From Ramlibacter sp. (GTDB lineage Bacteria > Pseudomonadota > Gammaproteobacteria > Burkholderiales > Burkholderiaceae_C): 64,000 nt of DNA. Where the stretch lies: assembly GCA_019635435.1 (NCBI GenBank), contig JAHBZM010000001.1, forward strand, positions 2,046,001-2,110,000, read 5' to 3'. Below, in pieces: positions 52,554-61,005 of this stretch (position 1 is the stretch's first letter; each line of letters starts with the position of its first letter). The position numbers and the translations under genes are program-made. Under the pieces are notes generated by a model, which ran no database searches, had not been told where the DNA came from, and saw only the letters and a list, made by a program, of their open reading frames with translations.

Positions 52554-53305
52554 GCCGTGGCCCCGGAGGCCGGCCGGGCCCAATGCCACCAGGCGGCGGC
52601 TGCAATGAGCAGCGGCATGCCCATGGCGAAGAACGCGACCGCGCGGGTTTCGACCGGGTGGCCCCACAGCAGCTGGAACAGCAGGCCCGACGCGTAGATG
52701 CCCAGGGGCACCAGTGCCGCGAGCCGTTCGCGGGGCCCGTTTCGCGCCGGCTCGCGGGGTGCCAGCAAGGCCTGGAAAAGCGTGATGATGGTGAACGACA
52801 CCAGCATCCAGCCGGCGAAGCCCTGAAGGGTTTCGCCGAACCAGCCGCCGTCGGTCTTGTCCATGATCCACGCCTTGAGCACGAAAACGAAGTAGGGGTC
52901 GGCACCGAGGTCAAAGGCCGTGACGATCATCGCGGCCAGCCAGGCCGTGAGAAGCCTCGGCCCCCAGCCGGCGGGGCGGGCCAGCACGGGTTGCCGCCAC
53001 AGGATCGTGCTGGCGAGTGCGTAGCCCAGCCAGCACAGCGCGAACCACATGAGCGCAATGGCCACCGGCACGTTGCCGATCTCGGGCCCCAGCACATGGG
53101 TGTAGTGGTAACGCCCGAAAAACCAGCCCCGTGATGAACCCATCTGCTCGGCAAACCAGCCCAGCGTGAGCGCAAGGCCCGCGAAGCCGAGGGCGCTGCG
53201 CGGTCCCGCCAGCCGCCAGGCCGACCACAGGGCCGCGGCAAACAGCAGCACGCAGGCCGCCACGAGGGCGGCGGTGAGCAGGAATGGGGTGGGTGCTTCG
53301 GTCAC
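52550..53305 (-). CDS. Carotenoid biosynthesis-like membrane protein (DUF422/CruF-like)
   Basis: Encodes 251 residues with about seven membrane helices. The motif WFFGRYHYTHVLGPEIGNVP and AFDLGADPYFVFVLKAWIMD match the DUF422 family, which includes CruF, a carotenoid 1',2'-hydratase. Other carotenoid genes are absent from the window, so the substrate may be another polyprenoid. It starts an operon with the DUF2236 protein and the 7TM protein. Confidence 0.78.
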   Translation of the reverse strand: MTEAPTPFLLTAALVAACVLLFAAALWSAWRLAGPRSALGFAGLALTLGWFAEQMGSSRGWFFGRYHYTHVLGPEIGNVPVAIALMWFALCWLGYALASTILWRQPVLARPAGWGPRLLTAWLAAMIVTAFDLGADPYFVFVLKAWIMDKTDGGWFGETLQGFAGWMLVSFTIITLFQALLAPREPARNGPRERLAALVPLGIYASGLLFQLLWGHPVETRAVAFFAMGMPLLIAAAAWWHWARPASGATA

Positions 53306-53460
53306 GACCGGAGTCGCGCGCCGGGAGCACGCCGTGTGGGAAAGGCGGGAAGGTGCAGGCCCATGGGTTCAGGTGGCAGGCGCCATGGGGCAGAAGCCTA
53401 CCACGGGTTCAGCGGCCACCCGCCCGCGGCGTGGCGGTGCGAAAGCAGGACCCGCGAAGG

Positions 53461-53868
53461 CTATTTGGGTTCGGTGATGAAGCCGATCTTGCGCAGCCCC
53501 GCGTGCTGGGCCGCCGCCATGGCCTGCGCCACCTTCTCGTAGCGCACCGATTTGTCGCCCCGGATGTGCAGCTCGGGCTGGGGATTCTTCGCCGCTTCGG
53601 CTTGCAGCATAGGCTCGAGCGCGGCCTCTTCGATGCGGTTCTCGTTCCAGTAGTACTCGCCCTGGGCGTTCACGCTCAGCCGCACGGTTTCGGGCTTGAC
53701 GTCCTGGGGCTGGTTGGTGGCGCGCGGCAGGTCAATGTTGACCGCGTGCTTCATCACCGGCACGGTGATGATGAAGATGATGAGCAACACCAGCATGACG
53801 TCGACCAGCGGCGTCATGTTGATCTCGTTCATCACGTCATCGGTGTCGTCCTGGGTGCCGAAAGCCAT
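53461..53868 (-). CDS. exbD: Biopolymer transport protein ExbD
   Basis: Encodes 135 residues. One membrane helix (PLVDVMLVLLIIFIITVPVM) carries the essential Asp of the proton channel, with a periplasmic domain after it. With ExbB it uses the proton gradient to energise TonB. It begins 2 bp after the exbB stop. Confidence 0.95.
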   Translation of the reverse strand: MAFGTQDDTDDVMNEINMTPLVDVMLVLLIIFIITVPVMKHAVNIDLPRATNQPQDVKPETVRLSVNAQGEYYWNENRIEEAALEPMLQAEAAKNPQPELHIRGDKSVRYEKVAQAMAAAQHAGLRKIGFITEPK

Positions 53869-53870
53869 GG

Positions 53871-54599
53871 TCAGAGGCCTTTCTTCATGGGCACGATCTT
53901 CGCCGTGCCGCCGGCCGAAACGCGGGCGCCGGTCACGAAGTAGGCGTGCAGGTCGTGGGCAAAGCGGTTGAGCTTGGCCAGCACGCCCTTGTTGCCGCGC
54001 ACCAGGGCGTTGTAGCCCAGCACCGCCGGGATCGCCACGGCCAGGCCCAGCGCCGTCATGATCAGCGCCTCGCCAATGGGGCCCGCCACCTTGTCGATCG
54101 TGGCCTGGCCGGCCACGCCTATCGACATCAGCGCATGGTAGATGCCCCAGACCGTGCCGAACAGGCCGACAAAGGGCGCGGTGGAGCCGACCGAGGCCAG
54201 CACCGCCAGGCCCGACTGCAGTTTGGCCGTGGATTCGTCGAGCTGGGCGCGCAGGCAGCGGGTGATCCAGTCGCTCACATCGAGGCTGTCATGCAGTTGC
54301 GGCTTGGTGGCGCCGTCCTTGTGCAGGATGTGGGCCGTGGCGTCGCGGCCTTCCACGGCGAGCAGGCGAAACGGGTTGGAAGGGTCGGTGCCCAGCTTGT
54401 TCATGCCGTCGGCGAAGTCATTGGCGTGCCAGAAGCTTTCGGTGCCACGCGCCTGGGCCGCGAATTTGCGCAGGTCGAGCACCTTGATCAGGATCACCAT
54501 CCATGAAGCCAGCGACATGCCCAGCAACAGCAGGAAGACGCCCCTGGTGACGATATCGCCCTGCGTCCAGACATTGATGAGACCGAATTGCGAGTCCAT
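53871..54599 (-). CDS. exbB: Biopolymer transport protein ExbB
   Basis: Encodes 242 residues with three membrane helices. The MotA/TolQ/ExbB core is AVLASVGSTAPFVGLFGTVW followed by GEALIMTALGLAVAIPAVLG. It forms the pentameric proton channel with ExbD. The ATG at 54599 gives a short N-terminus; the frame extends to 54644 without support. It follows tonB by 8 bp. Confidence 0.95.
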   Translation of the reverse strand: MDSQFGLINVWTQGDIVTRGVFLLLLGMSLASWMVILIKVLDLRKFAAQARGTESFWHANDFADGMNKLGTDPSNPFRLLAVEGRDATAHILHKDGATKPQLHDSLDVSDWITRCLRAQLDESTAKLQSGLAVLASVGSTAPFVGLFGTVWGIYHALMSIGVAGQATIDKVAGPIGEALIMTALGLAVAIPAVLGYNALVRGNKGVLAKLNRFAHDLHAYFVTGARVSAGGTAKIVPMKKGL

Positions 54600-54607
54600 G
54601 AATTGAT

Positions 54608-55294
54608 TTACTCCAGAACAAAATTGATGGGGACGTTGAACCACATGGCCTCGGCCACGCCATTGCGTTTGCCGGGCAGGTAGCGCCAGCGCTGCACGGT
54701 GGTGAGCGCGGCCTGGTCCAGCCGGTCATAGCCGCTGGACTGGCGGATTTCAGCCTTCTGCGCGGTGCCGTCGGTGCCGATGAGCACGCGGATCACGACC
54801 TTGCCCTGCTCACCCAGCCGCTTGCTGATGGCGGGGTAGGCGGGCTTGGGGTTCTGCAGGTAGTCGGCATCGCTGGAGGGCAGCTCCACCTTGGGCGGCG
54901 GCGGGGGGGCCACGGGCGCGGTGGCGACCGGTGCCGCAATGGGCGGCGCCGGCGGCTGGGGCGCCACCACGCCGGTGGGTGCGCTGGGCGCGGGCGTGGG
55001 GTCGGCAATGGCCACCGGCATGGGTGGCGGGGGCAGGGGCTCGGCCTTCTTGATCACGGGCTGCTTCACCGGCACGGGCGGCTTGGGCACCGGCGGGGGC
55101 GGCTCGACCTTGGGGGCCGGGGGCTCAATGAACTCCGCGATGATCTCGGCGGGCACGATCACCTCCACCGCACGGCGCAGCAGACCTGACTGCAGGGCCC
55201 ACAGCGCTGCGACGTGAAACAGGACCACGCTGACGGCGATCACCGCATTGCGGCTCAGCGCAGGAGGGAGGGCGGGGGCGGAGGACGAGGTCAT
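54608..55294 (-). CDS. tonB: Energy transducer TonB
   Basis: Encodes about 228 residues. An N-terminal membrane anchor (AVIAVSVVLFHVAALWALQS) is followed by a periplasmic Pro-rich stretch with PPPPVPKPPVPVKQP and the C-terminal receptor-contacting domain (PAYPAISKRLGEQGKVVIRV, SGYDRLDQAALTTVQRWRYL). It passes energy to TonB-dependent receptors such as the two encoded at 57552 and 62132. The start could also be at 55330. Order: bfd, small ORF, tonB, exbB, exbD. Confidence 0.94.
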   Translation of the reverse strand: MTSSSAPALPPALSRNAVIAVSVVLFHVAALWALQSGLLRRAVEVIVPAEIIAEFIEPPAPKVEPPPPVPKPPVPVKQPVIKKAEPLPPPPMPVAIADPTPAPSAPTGVVAPQPPAPPIAAPVATAPVAPPPPPKVELPSSDADYLQNPKPAYPAISKRLGEQGKVVIRVLIGTDGTAQKAEIRQSSGYDRLDQAALTTVQRWRYLPGKRNGVAEAMWFNVPINFVLE

Positions 55295-55340
55295 GGGAGG
55301 GTGGGGCTGCCAGCCACTGCCGGCAGGCATGGTGCACAGC

Positions 55341-55415
55341 CTATTTGCGAAAAATCCACCAGGCCGAGCCAACGACCAGGATCAGGCTGCCACCGAGGGT
55401 TGAGAGGAGTTCCAT
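55341..55415 (-). CDS. Possible 24-residue membrane peptide between bfd and tonB
   Basis: A short frame starting at the ATG at 55415 encodes MELLSTLGGSLILVVGSAWW and IFRK, a single hydrophobic helix with a positive end. GGAAAG lies about 8-14 nt upstream. It overlaps the last 34 bp of bfd in another frame and ends 46 bp before tonB. Such peptides are easily missed in annotation. Its reality rests only on the ribosome-binding site, the helix and the operon position. Confidence 0.35.
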   Translation of the reverse strand: MELLSTLGGSLILVVGSAWWIFRK

Positions 55416-55654
55416 GCCCGGCTTTCCGTGATGCGGTTGGCGAGCTGGATGGTCGAGGCTCCGGTCTCGCGGCTCAGGGCCGCCACGGGATGCATCGCAT
55501 TGCACTGGGCCACCACATCGCGCGCGCAACTTTCGCACTGGCCACACTGGGTGGCCACGCCGAGTTCGAACTGGATGTCGTCAAAGCCCATGCCCGCCCG
55601 CGCGTGACGCGCGATGTCGCGATCAGAAACCCGGTGGCAGACACAGACAATCAT
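55382..55654 (-). CDS. bfd: Bacterioferritin-associated ferredoxin
   Basis: Encodes 90 residues. The [2Fe-2S] cluster ligands are in MIVCVCHRVSDRDI (two Cys) and TQCGQCESC. Bfd delivers electrons that release iron from bacterioferritin under iron shortage. A tail of about 25 residues beyond the usual length is present. The Fur-controlled promoter at 55694-55723 is just upstream, and tonB-exbB-exbD follow. Confidence 0.93.
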   Translation of the reverse strand: MIVCVCHRVSDRDIARHARAGMGFDDIQFELGVATQCGQCESCARDVVAQCNAMHPVAALSRETGASTIQLANRITESRAWNSSQPSVAA

Positions 55655-55693
55655 GGCAGGGCAGGCTATTTGGCTTGCTGTTGAAGATGGGTC

Positions 55694-55723
55694 ATTATAA
55701 ATGCGAATCCATCGCATTTGCAA
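55694..55723 (-). promoter_or_regulatory. bfd-tonB-exbB-exbD promoter with a Fur box between -35 and -10
   Basis: On the minus strand TTGCAA (55718-55723) is followed by 18 nt and a perfect TATAAT (55694-55699). Between them lies a perfect 7-7-7 palindrome, AAATGCG-N7-CGCATTT (55699-55719), that contains the Fur-like core GCGAATCCATCGC. Fur binding here would block polymerase directly. The region overlaps the end of the gene at 55695. Confidence 0.75.
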
Positions 55724-56804
55724 TAACCATCTCGCGGGAAATGGCGGCCGGTGAGCTGCAGCCGCACAGGACCATGGCCATCTCGAATTCGTCGCGCAGC
55801 AGGCGCAGCACATGGGCCACGCCCACCGCGCCCGCGTTGGCCAGCCCCCACAGGCAGGGGCGGCCGACCATGACGGCGGTGGCGCCCAGGGCCAGGGCCT
55901 TGAACACGTCGGTGCCGCGCCGGATGCCGCCGTCAACCAGCAAGGGCAGGCGGGTGCCCACCGCATCGGCCACGGCCGGCAAGGCGTAGGCGGTGGTGAC
56001 CGCCGTGTCCAGCACCCGCCCGCCGTGGTTGGACACCACGACCGCTGCCACGCCCAGGGCGGCCGCCTGGCGCGCATCGTCGGGGTGAAGCACGCCCTTG
56101 AGGATCACGGGCAGGCGCGTCGCGCCGCAAAGCCATTCGACGTCGGCCCAGGTGGCCGCGCTGTCCAGGGGCGTGTCCGCGACCGGCGCCCCCGCCAGGT
56201 TGACCGATGCGATGCCGGGGGGCAGCACGAAGCCCGCGCGCCGCTCCCGGTCGCGCACGCCGCTGACGGGCGCGTCCACCGTCAGCACCAGCGCTTTATA
56301 GCCGGCGTCTTGTGCGCGCAGCGCCAGCTCGCGCGTGAAGCCGCGGTCGGCCTGGCGGTAGAGCTGGAACCACAGCGGTCCGCGTTCCGGGTAGGCGCCG
56401 AAGGCCTGGGCCACAGTGGCCAACGGCAGGCTGGCCTGGGTGCTGAGCACCAGGCCCGCCGCCTGCGCCGCGGCGGCGTGGGCCATGGCCAGTTCGCCGT
56501 CGTCGTGCGCCAGCCGCTGCCAGGCCATGGGGGCGACCAGCAGCGGGTGGGCCAGGGTCCGGCCCAGCAGCTCCACCCGCGTGTGGGCCGTGGCCAGCGG
56601 CCGCAGCACGCGCGGTAGCAGTCGCAGGGCATCCCATGCGCTGCGGTTGGCGCGCAGCGTGATCTCGTCCGCGGCACCGCCGCCCAGGTAGGCCCAGGCA
56701 TTGGCGTCCAGGTGCGCGCGCGCATGGGCTTCGTGGTCGGCCAGCGTGACCAGGCCGGGCGGCAGCGCCTGGACCGCGGGGACCGGGAGGCTGCCCGTGG
56801 TCAT
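55695..56804 (-). CDS. FMN-dependent alpha-hydroxy-acid oxidase/dehydrogenase
   Basis: Encodes 369 residues of the lactate/glycolate oxidase TIM-barrel family. It has the FMN region [47 protein letters not shown], the catalytic His/Arg segment [11 protein letters not shown], and [20 protein letters not shown]. The C-terminus is short and ends in the Fur box of the next operon (NAMDSHL). It overlaps piuC by 4 bp. The substrate is a 2-hydroxy acid; in this setting one released from a siderophore is possible, but that is inference. Confidence 0.87.
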   Translation of the reverse strand: MTTGSLPVPAVQALPPGLVTLADHEAHARAHLDANAWAYLGGGAADEITLRANRSAWDALRLLPRVLRPLATAHTRVELLGRTLAHPLLVAPMAWQRLAHDDGELAMAHAAAAQAAGLVLSTQASLPLATVAQAFGAYPERGPLWFQLYRQADRGFTRELALRAQDAGYKALVLTVDAPVSGVRDRERRAGFVLPPGIASVNLAGAPVADTPLDSAATWADVEWLCGATRLPVILKGVLHPDDARQAAALGVAAVVVSNHGGRVLDTAVTTAYALPAVADAVGTRLPLLVDGGIRRGTDVFKALALGATAVMVGRPCLWGLANAGAVGVAHVLRLLRDEFEMAMVLCGCSSPAAISREMVIANAMDSHL

Positions 56805-57481
56805 GTGTCAGCCCACAGCCGCAGCAGGTTGTGGTACGTGCCTGTGAGGGCCACGGTGGCGGGGCTTTCGCCGTGGGCCTGGCGCAGCTGCATCAGGGCC
56901 ATGTCCATGTCGAACAGCAGCCGGCGCTGCTCGTCGCTGCGAACCATGCTCTCGACCCAGAAGAAGCAGGCCAGCCGCTGGCCGCGCGTGACCGGCGTGA
57001 CCTGGTGCACGCTGGTGCCGGGGTAGAGCACCGCATGGCCCGCGGGCAGCTTGATGTCGTGGGTGCCAAAGGTGTCCTTCACCACCAGCGCGCCGCCGTC
57101 GTACTCCGATGGGTCCGACAGGAAAACCGTGCACGACACGTCGGTGCGGATGCGCTGGCCGGCTTCGGTGAAGCGCACCGCGTTGTCCACGTGGTCGCCG
57201 TAGTGGTTGCTGGTCCCGCCATAGCGGTTGAAGCGCGGCGTGAACACCTTCTTGGGCAGCGCGGCGGTCAGGAACAGCGGCTGGCGGTCCAGCCCGCGCA
57301 GCACCAGCGCGCCGGCGGCGCGGGCCGCCTCACAGTCATGGGGCAACTGCTCGTTGTGCTTGACCCGCGCGGCCTGCTCGCCGGCACTGGCGCGCCCGTC
57401 GGCCCAGGGGGCGGTGTCAAGCCGGGTGCGGATCTGGCGCACCTCTTCGGCGCTGAGGATGTCCGGAACGGTCAGTAGCAT
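56801..57481 (-). CDS. piuC: PKHD-type Fe(2+)-dependent dioxygenase PiuC
   Basis: Encodes 226 residues. The 2-oxoglutarate/Fe(II) centre is visible in [11 protein letters not shown] (His and Asp) and in [16 protein letters not shown] (second His and the Arg). PiuC genes accompany catecholate siderophore receptors of the Fiu/PiuA type, as here with the receptor at 57552. The physiological substrate is not settled. The ATG at 57481 gives the usual start; the frame extends further without support. Confidence 0.92.
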   Translation of the reverse strand: MLLTVPDILSAEEVRQIRTRLDTAPWADGRASAGEQAARVKHNEQLPHDCEAARAAGALVLRGLDRQPLFLTAALPKKVFTPRFNRYGGTSNHYGDHVDNAVRFTEAGQRIRTDVSCTVFLSDPSEYDGGALVVKDTFGTHDIKLPAGHAVLYPGTSVHQVTPVTRGQRLACFFWVESMVRSDEQRRLLFDMDMALMQLRQAHGESPATVALTGTYHNLLRLWADT

Positions 57482-57499
57482 GGCGTGGGCTCGCTGAAA

Positions 57500-57529
57500 C
57501 AAAAATGCCGGCCCCTGGCAGGGGCCGGC
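57500..57529 (-). terminator. Hairpin between the siderophore receptor and piuC genes
   Basis: GCCGGCCCC and GGGGCCGGC (within 57507-57529) form a 9-bp stem, followed on the minus strand by ATTTTTG. It is a good terminator just after the receptor stop, so piuC may be expressed at a reduced level by read-through or from its own promoter. Confidence 0.75.
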
Positions 57530-57551
57530 GTCCATTTTGCAGGAGTCAGGC

Positions 57552-59879
57552 TCAGAACTTCGCGGTGAGCGCGACCTGCAGCATGCGGCCCGCGCCCGGC
57601 ACATAGTGGCCGCGGTAGAGCGATTCGCCATACAGCTTGTTGGTGGCATTGGTCAGGTTGGCCTTGACCACGAACTGCTGGTTGATGGTGTACTCGGCCA
57701 TCAGGTCGGCCGTGACGAAGGCAGGTGCCTCCCAGGCCGGCGCCGTGACGTCGGCGGGCGACTGCGCGCTGCGGAAGTTCAGGCCGCCGCCCACGCGCCA
57801 CTGCGGCGTGAGCTGGTAGGTGCTCCACACCGTGCCGCTGTGCTTGGGGCTCAGGCCGGGGCGGTCGCCCACGCGGTTGCCCACGGTGGTGGCGGTGGAG
57901 GCCACGTCCACCTTCGCCACGGGCATCCACATGTAGGAGCCATAGACTTCCCACTTGGGCGTGAGGCGGCCGCTGACGTCGATTTCAAAGCCCGCGGTGT
58001 GGCGCTTGCCCGACAGCAGAAGCCGGGTGGCGGCGGTGTCGGGGTCGGTGTTGCGCTCGTTCTTCTTGGTGGCGCGGAAGATCGCCAGGCGGGTGGTGAA
58101 GCGCTTGTCGGCCGAGTCGAGCTTGGCGCCGAACTCGATGTTCTCGCTTTGCTCCGGGTCGGTGTTGGCGCTCAGGGCGTTGTAGGAATAGGTGTCGCCC
58201 GAGGTGTTGAACGAGGTGCCGTAAGAGAAGTGGAACGAGTGCAGCGCGTTGGGCTGGTACAGCACGCCAAAGCGCTTGCTCAGCTCGGAAATCTTCTGCT
58301 GGTAGGACGTGGTCGTGACGGGCCCCGGCGCATTGTTGGGGATGCCGAACGCGTCGTAGCTGCCGCGCATGTTGTCGTAGCGCAGGCCGCCCAGCACCTT
58401 CCAGTGCGGGGCCACTTCCACCAGGTCCTGCACATAGACGCCCCAGGCATTGGAGGTGAACTGGTTGCCCGTGCGCAGCACGCGCAGGCCTTCGTTGATG
58501 GAGGCACCGTCGTTCGGCGTGCCGAAGGTGGTGGTCGGCTTGGGCAGGTCCACGCCGCCCTGCGCCGCGTTGCGCGCCGAGTACACGGTCTTCTTTTCCT
58601 GCGAGATGTCCACGCCCGTGATGAAGGCGTGCTTGACGCCCAGCGCCTCGAACTTGGTGTTGAAGTCGCTTTGCAGCTGCACGGAGTCCAGGTCCTGGAT
58701 CTTCAGCTGCGTGCCGCGGTTGATGACGGTGTTGGGCCCGAAGGTGGACAGGTCCACCGCCAGCCCGCCGGGCTGCGACGCGGCATTGGCAAAGCGCACG
58801 GTGCCGGCGCGCTGGTCGCGCTTGAAGCTGCCCATGCGGAACTGGGTCTTCAGCTCGCTGTCGTGGCTGAAGCGGTGGATGTGGCTCAGGCTGCCGACGG
58901 TGGCCTTGCCCGCGTTGTAGTCGCTGGCCATGCCGTAGTAGGCGTCGGGGTCGAGGCTGCCAATGATGGTGTTGGCCGCCGTGGTGTCACTGGCGTTGGG
59001 CTTGATCCAGGGCATGCCGTAGTTCATGCCGTTGTTGTTGTCCAGGTAGTACAGGCTGGCGGCGAACTCGTCGGCGGTGCCGATGCCGAAGCGGTACGCG
59101 GCGGCGAGCCCCTTCTTGTCGATGCTGCTGCCCGCGCCGTTGCTGTCGGCCTTGGTGGCCATGGCATTCAGGCGCAGCGCGGCGTTTTCGCCGGTGACGA
59201 TGTTGAAGTCACCCGTGACGCGCTTGTAGGCGTGGCTGCCCAGCGTGGTGGTGACCTCGTTTTCATTGACCAGGCGCGGCACCTTGCTGACCTGGTTGAC
59301 CGCGCCGCCCGTGGAGCCGCGGCCGAACAGCATCGAGGCCGAACCGCGCAGCACTTCGATGCGGTCGTTGTTGAAGGTGTCGCGGTCGTAGAAGGCGGAG
59401 TCGCGCATGCCGTCCAGGAAGATGTCGCCGGTGGTGGCCAGCGAGAAGCCGCGCAGGCGGATGTCTTCCTCGCCGCCTTCGGCGGCCTGGAAGGTCACGC
59501 CCGCGGTCTGGCGCAGCGCATCCTTGACCGTGTCCAGGTTGCGGTCGTCCATCAGCTTCTCGGTCACCACGGTGATCGACTGGGGGATGTCGCGCAGCGC
59601 CTGGTTGCCCTTGCCGATGCTGGTCTCGGTGGCACGCAACGAGTCCTTGCCCTCGGGGGCTTCGGCCCGTTCCTTGACAGTCACGGGCGCCAGGGTTTTG
59701 CCCTCGGCCGGGGCGGCGCTCTGAGCCCAGGTGCCGAACGACGCCGCCAGCATCAGCGCGCCCAGGGGCAGCAGGGCCCGCTCGGAGGCCGGGGCTGGCA
59801 TCTGGGGTGCCGGATGGATGGAGCGGGTGGGATGACCCTGGACGGAGCGCGCGCGGGCGCCAGCTTTTTTCTTAGCCAA
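57552..59879 (-). CDS. TonB-dependent siderophore receptor (catecholate, Fiu-like)
   Basis: Encodes 775 residues. An extended N-terminus with a signal is followed by the plug domain ([40 protein letters not shown]) and a 22-strand barrel that ends [13 protein letters not shown] with the terminal Phe. A TonB box-like TLAPVTVKE is near residue 62. With piuC next to it, the Fiu/PiuA type (monomeric catechols, DHBS, related xenosiderophores) is most likely. A Fur box lies 120 bp upstream. Confidence 0.93.
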   Translation of the reverse strand: MAKKKAGARARSVQGHPTRSIHPAPQMPAPASERALLPLGALMLAASFGTWAQSAAPAEGKTLAPVTVKERAEAPEGKDSLRATETSIGKGNQALRDIPQSITVVTEKLMDDRNLDTVKDALRQTAGVTFQAAEGGEEDIRLRGFSLATTGDIFLDGMRDSAFYDRDTFNNDRIEVLRGSASMLFGRGSTGGAVNQVSKVPRLVNENEVTTTLGSHAYKRVTGDFNIVTGENAALRLNAMATKADSNGAGSSIDKKGLAAAYRFGIGTADEFAASLYYLDNNNGMNYGMPWIKPNASDTTAANTIIGSLDPDAYYGMASDYNAGKATVGSLSHIHRFSHDSELKTQFRMGSFKRDQRAGTVRFANAASQPGGLAVDLSTFGPNTVINRGTQLKIQDLDSVQLQSDFNTKFEALGVKHAFITGVDISQEKKTVYSARNAAQGGVDLPKPTTTFGTPNDGASINEGLRVLRTGNQFTSNAWGVYVQDLVEVAPHWKVLGGLRYDNMRGSYDAFGIPNNAPGPVTTTSYQQKISELSKRFGVLYQPNALHSFHFSYGTSFNTSGDTYSYNALSANTDPEQSENIEFGAKLDSADKRFTTRLAIFRATKKNERNTDPDTAATRLLLSGKRHTAGFEIDVSGRLTPKWEVYGSYMWMPVAKVDVASTATTVGNRVGDRPGLSPKHSGTVWSTYQLTPQWRVGGGLNFRSAQSPADVTAPAWEAPAFVTADLMAEYTINQQFVVKANLTNATNKLYGESLYRGHYVPGAGRMLQVALTAKF

Positions 59880-59998
59880 TGTGGCCTCCAGTGAATGGGT
59901 CTGCTCGCGGCAGATCGGGTGACGATGGGGAGGCTGGCTGGACGCGGGATGCCGCGGATTTGGCTGGCCGGGGATGGTTCAGTCCGGAGTTTATCGCA

Positions 59999-60017
59999 AA
60001 TGCGAATCCATCTCATT
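59999..60017. promoter_or_regulatory. Fur box upstream of the siderophore receptor
   Basis: AATGCGAATCCATCTCATT shares 17 of 19 bases with the site at 55700. An AT-rich stretch (AAGAATCAATTGAG) continues it to 60031 and may hold a second overlapping site. The 216-bp gap 59880-60095 contains this site and otherwise no visible gene. Confidence 0.72.
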
Positions 60018-60095
60018 AAGAATCAATTGAGCTGTGGCAATCCTGCGACGCTCAGGGGTGTCTGCGGTGGCGCAGCGCCCCTTGCGAACGGATGC

Positions 60096-60869
60096 CTAGC
60101 GTTCAGCGAAGGCGCGTTCGATCACGAAGTGGCCGGCGTGCTGCATGTTGCCTTCGCTGAACCCCCGGGCTTCGAGCATGGTCTTGAGGTCGCGCAGCAT
60201 GGCGGGGCTGCCGCAGATCATGAAGCGGTCGTTGTCGACCGAGACCGGCGGCTGGCCCAGGTCGCTGTACAGCTTGCCCGAGGCCATGAGCTCGGTGATG
60301 CGCCCTTCGTTGCGGAACTTCTCGCGCGTGACGGTGGGGTAGTACAGCAGCTGGTTCCTGACCAGTTCGCCCAGGTATTCATGCTCGTGCAGCTCGTGCT
60401 CGAACAGCTGGCGGTAGGCCAGTTCGGCCTGGGTGCGGCAGCCGTGCACGATCACCACCCTGGCAAAGCGCTCGTAGGTTTCGGGGTCCTTGATCAGCGA
60501 CAGGAACGGCGCCAGGCCGGTGCCCGTGGCCAGCAGCCAGAGCGTGCCGCCGGGCAGCAGGTTTTGCAGCAGCAGCGTGCCGGTGGGCTTGCGGCCCACG
60601 ATCAGCTCGTCGCCGGGCTGCAGGTGCTGCAGGCGCGAGGTCAGCGGGCCCTCGGGCACCTTGATGCTGAAGAACTCAAGCTCTTCCTCATGGTTGGCGC
60701 TGGCGATGCTGTAGGCGCGCAGCAGCGGCTTGCCATTGACGGGCAGGCCGATCATGGTGAACTGGCCGTTGATGAAGCGAAAGCCGGTGTCACGGGTGGT
60801 GGTGAAGCTGAACAACTGGTCGGTCCAGTGGTGGACGGTCAGCACTTTTTCGGTCTGGAAGGCACTCAT
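60096..60869 (-). CDS. fpr: Ferredoxin-NADP(+) reductase
   Basis: Encodes 257 residues. FAD-binding RAYSIAS and NADPH-binding LATGTGLAPFLSLIKDPETY are clear, with ICGSPAMLRDLKTMLEARGF near the end. The C-terminus (HAGHFVIERAFAER) is the short-tail FPR-I type. It transfers electrons between NADPH and ferredoxins, including Bfd encoded 4.4 kb away, and supports iron mobilisation and oxidative stress defence. Confidence 0.94.
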   Translation of the reverse strand: MSAFQTEKVLTVHHWTDQLFSFTTTRDTGFRFINGQFTMIGLPVNGKPLLRAYSIASANHEEELEFFSIKVPEGPLTSRLQHLQPGDELIVGRKPTGTLLLQNLLPGGTLWLLATGTGLAPFLSLIKDPETYERFARVVIVHGCRTQAELAYRQLFEHELHEHEYLGELVRNQLLYYPTVTREKFRNEGRITELMASGKLYSDLGQPPVSVDNDRFMICGSPAMLRDLKTMLEARGFSEGNMQHAGHFVIERAFAER

Positions 60870-60942
60870 GGGGAGGGATTTTCACCGATACCTTATGCAC
60901 TTTGGGTCTATGGGTGTACGCGAATGGTTATGAAGCCAATCT

Positions 60943-61000
60943 GCTATGAATTCAGTAGCATGGTGTGGCCGCCGGCATTGGACTCCAGGCTGATTTGCCT
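60943..61000 (+). repeat. Dispersed 58-bp element, copy 8 (upstream of fpr, after the PepSY gene)
   Basis: GCTATGAATTCAGTAGC (60943-60959), 20 nt, then GGACTCCAGGC (60980) and TGATTTGCC. It ends 5 bp before the stop codon of the PepSY gene (61006). The 136-bp gap 60870-61005 is largely this element. Confidence 0.75.
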
Positions 61001-61005
61001 CAGAT

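Noticed and set aside
57537..59894. Open frame of 785 codons on the plus strand across the siderophore receptor
   Set aside because: Antisense shadow of the receptor gene with no recognisable domain.
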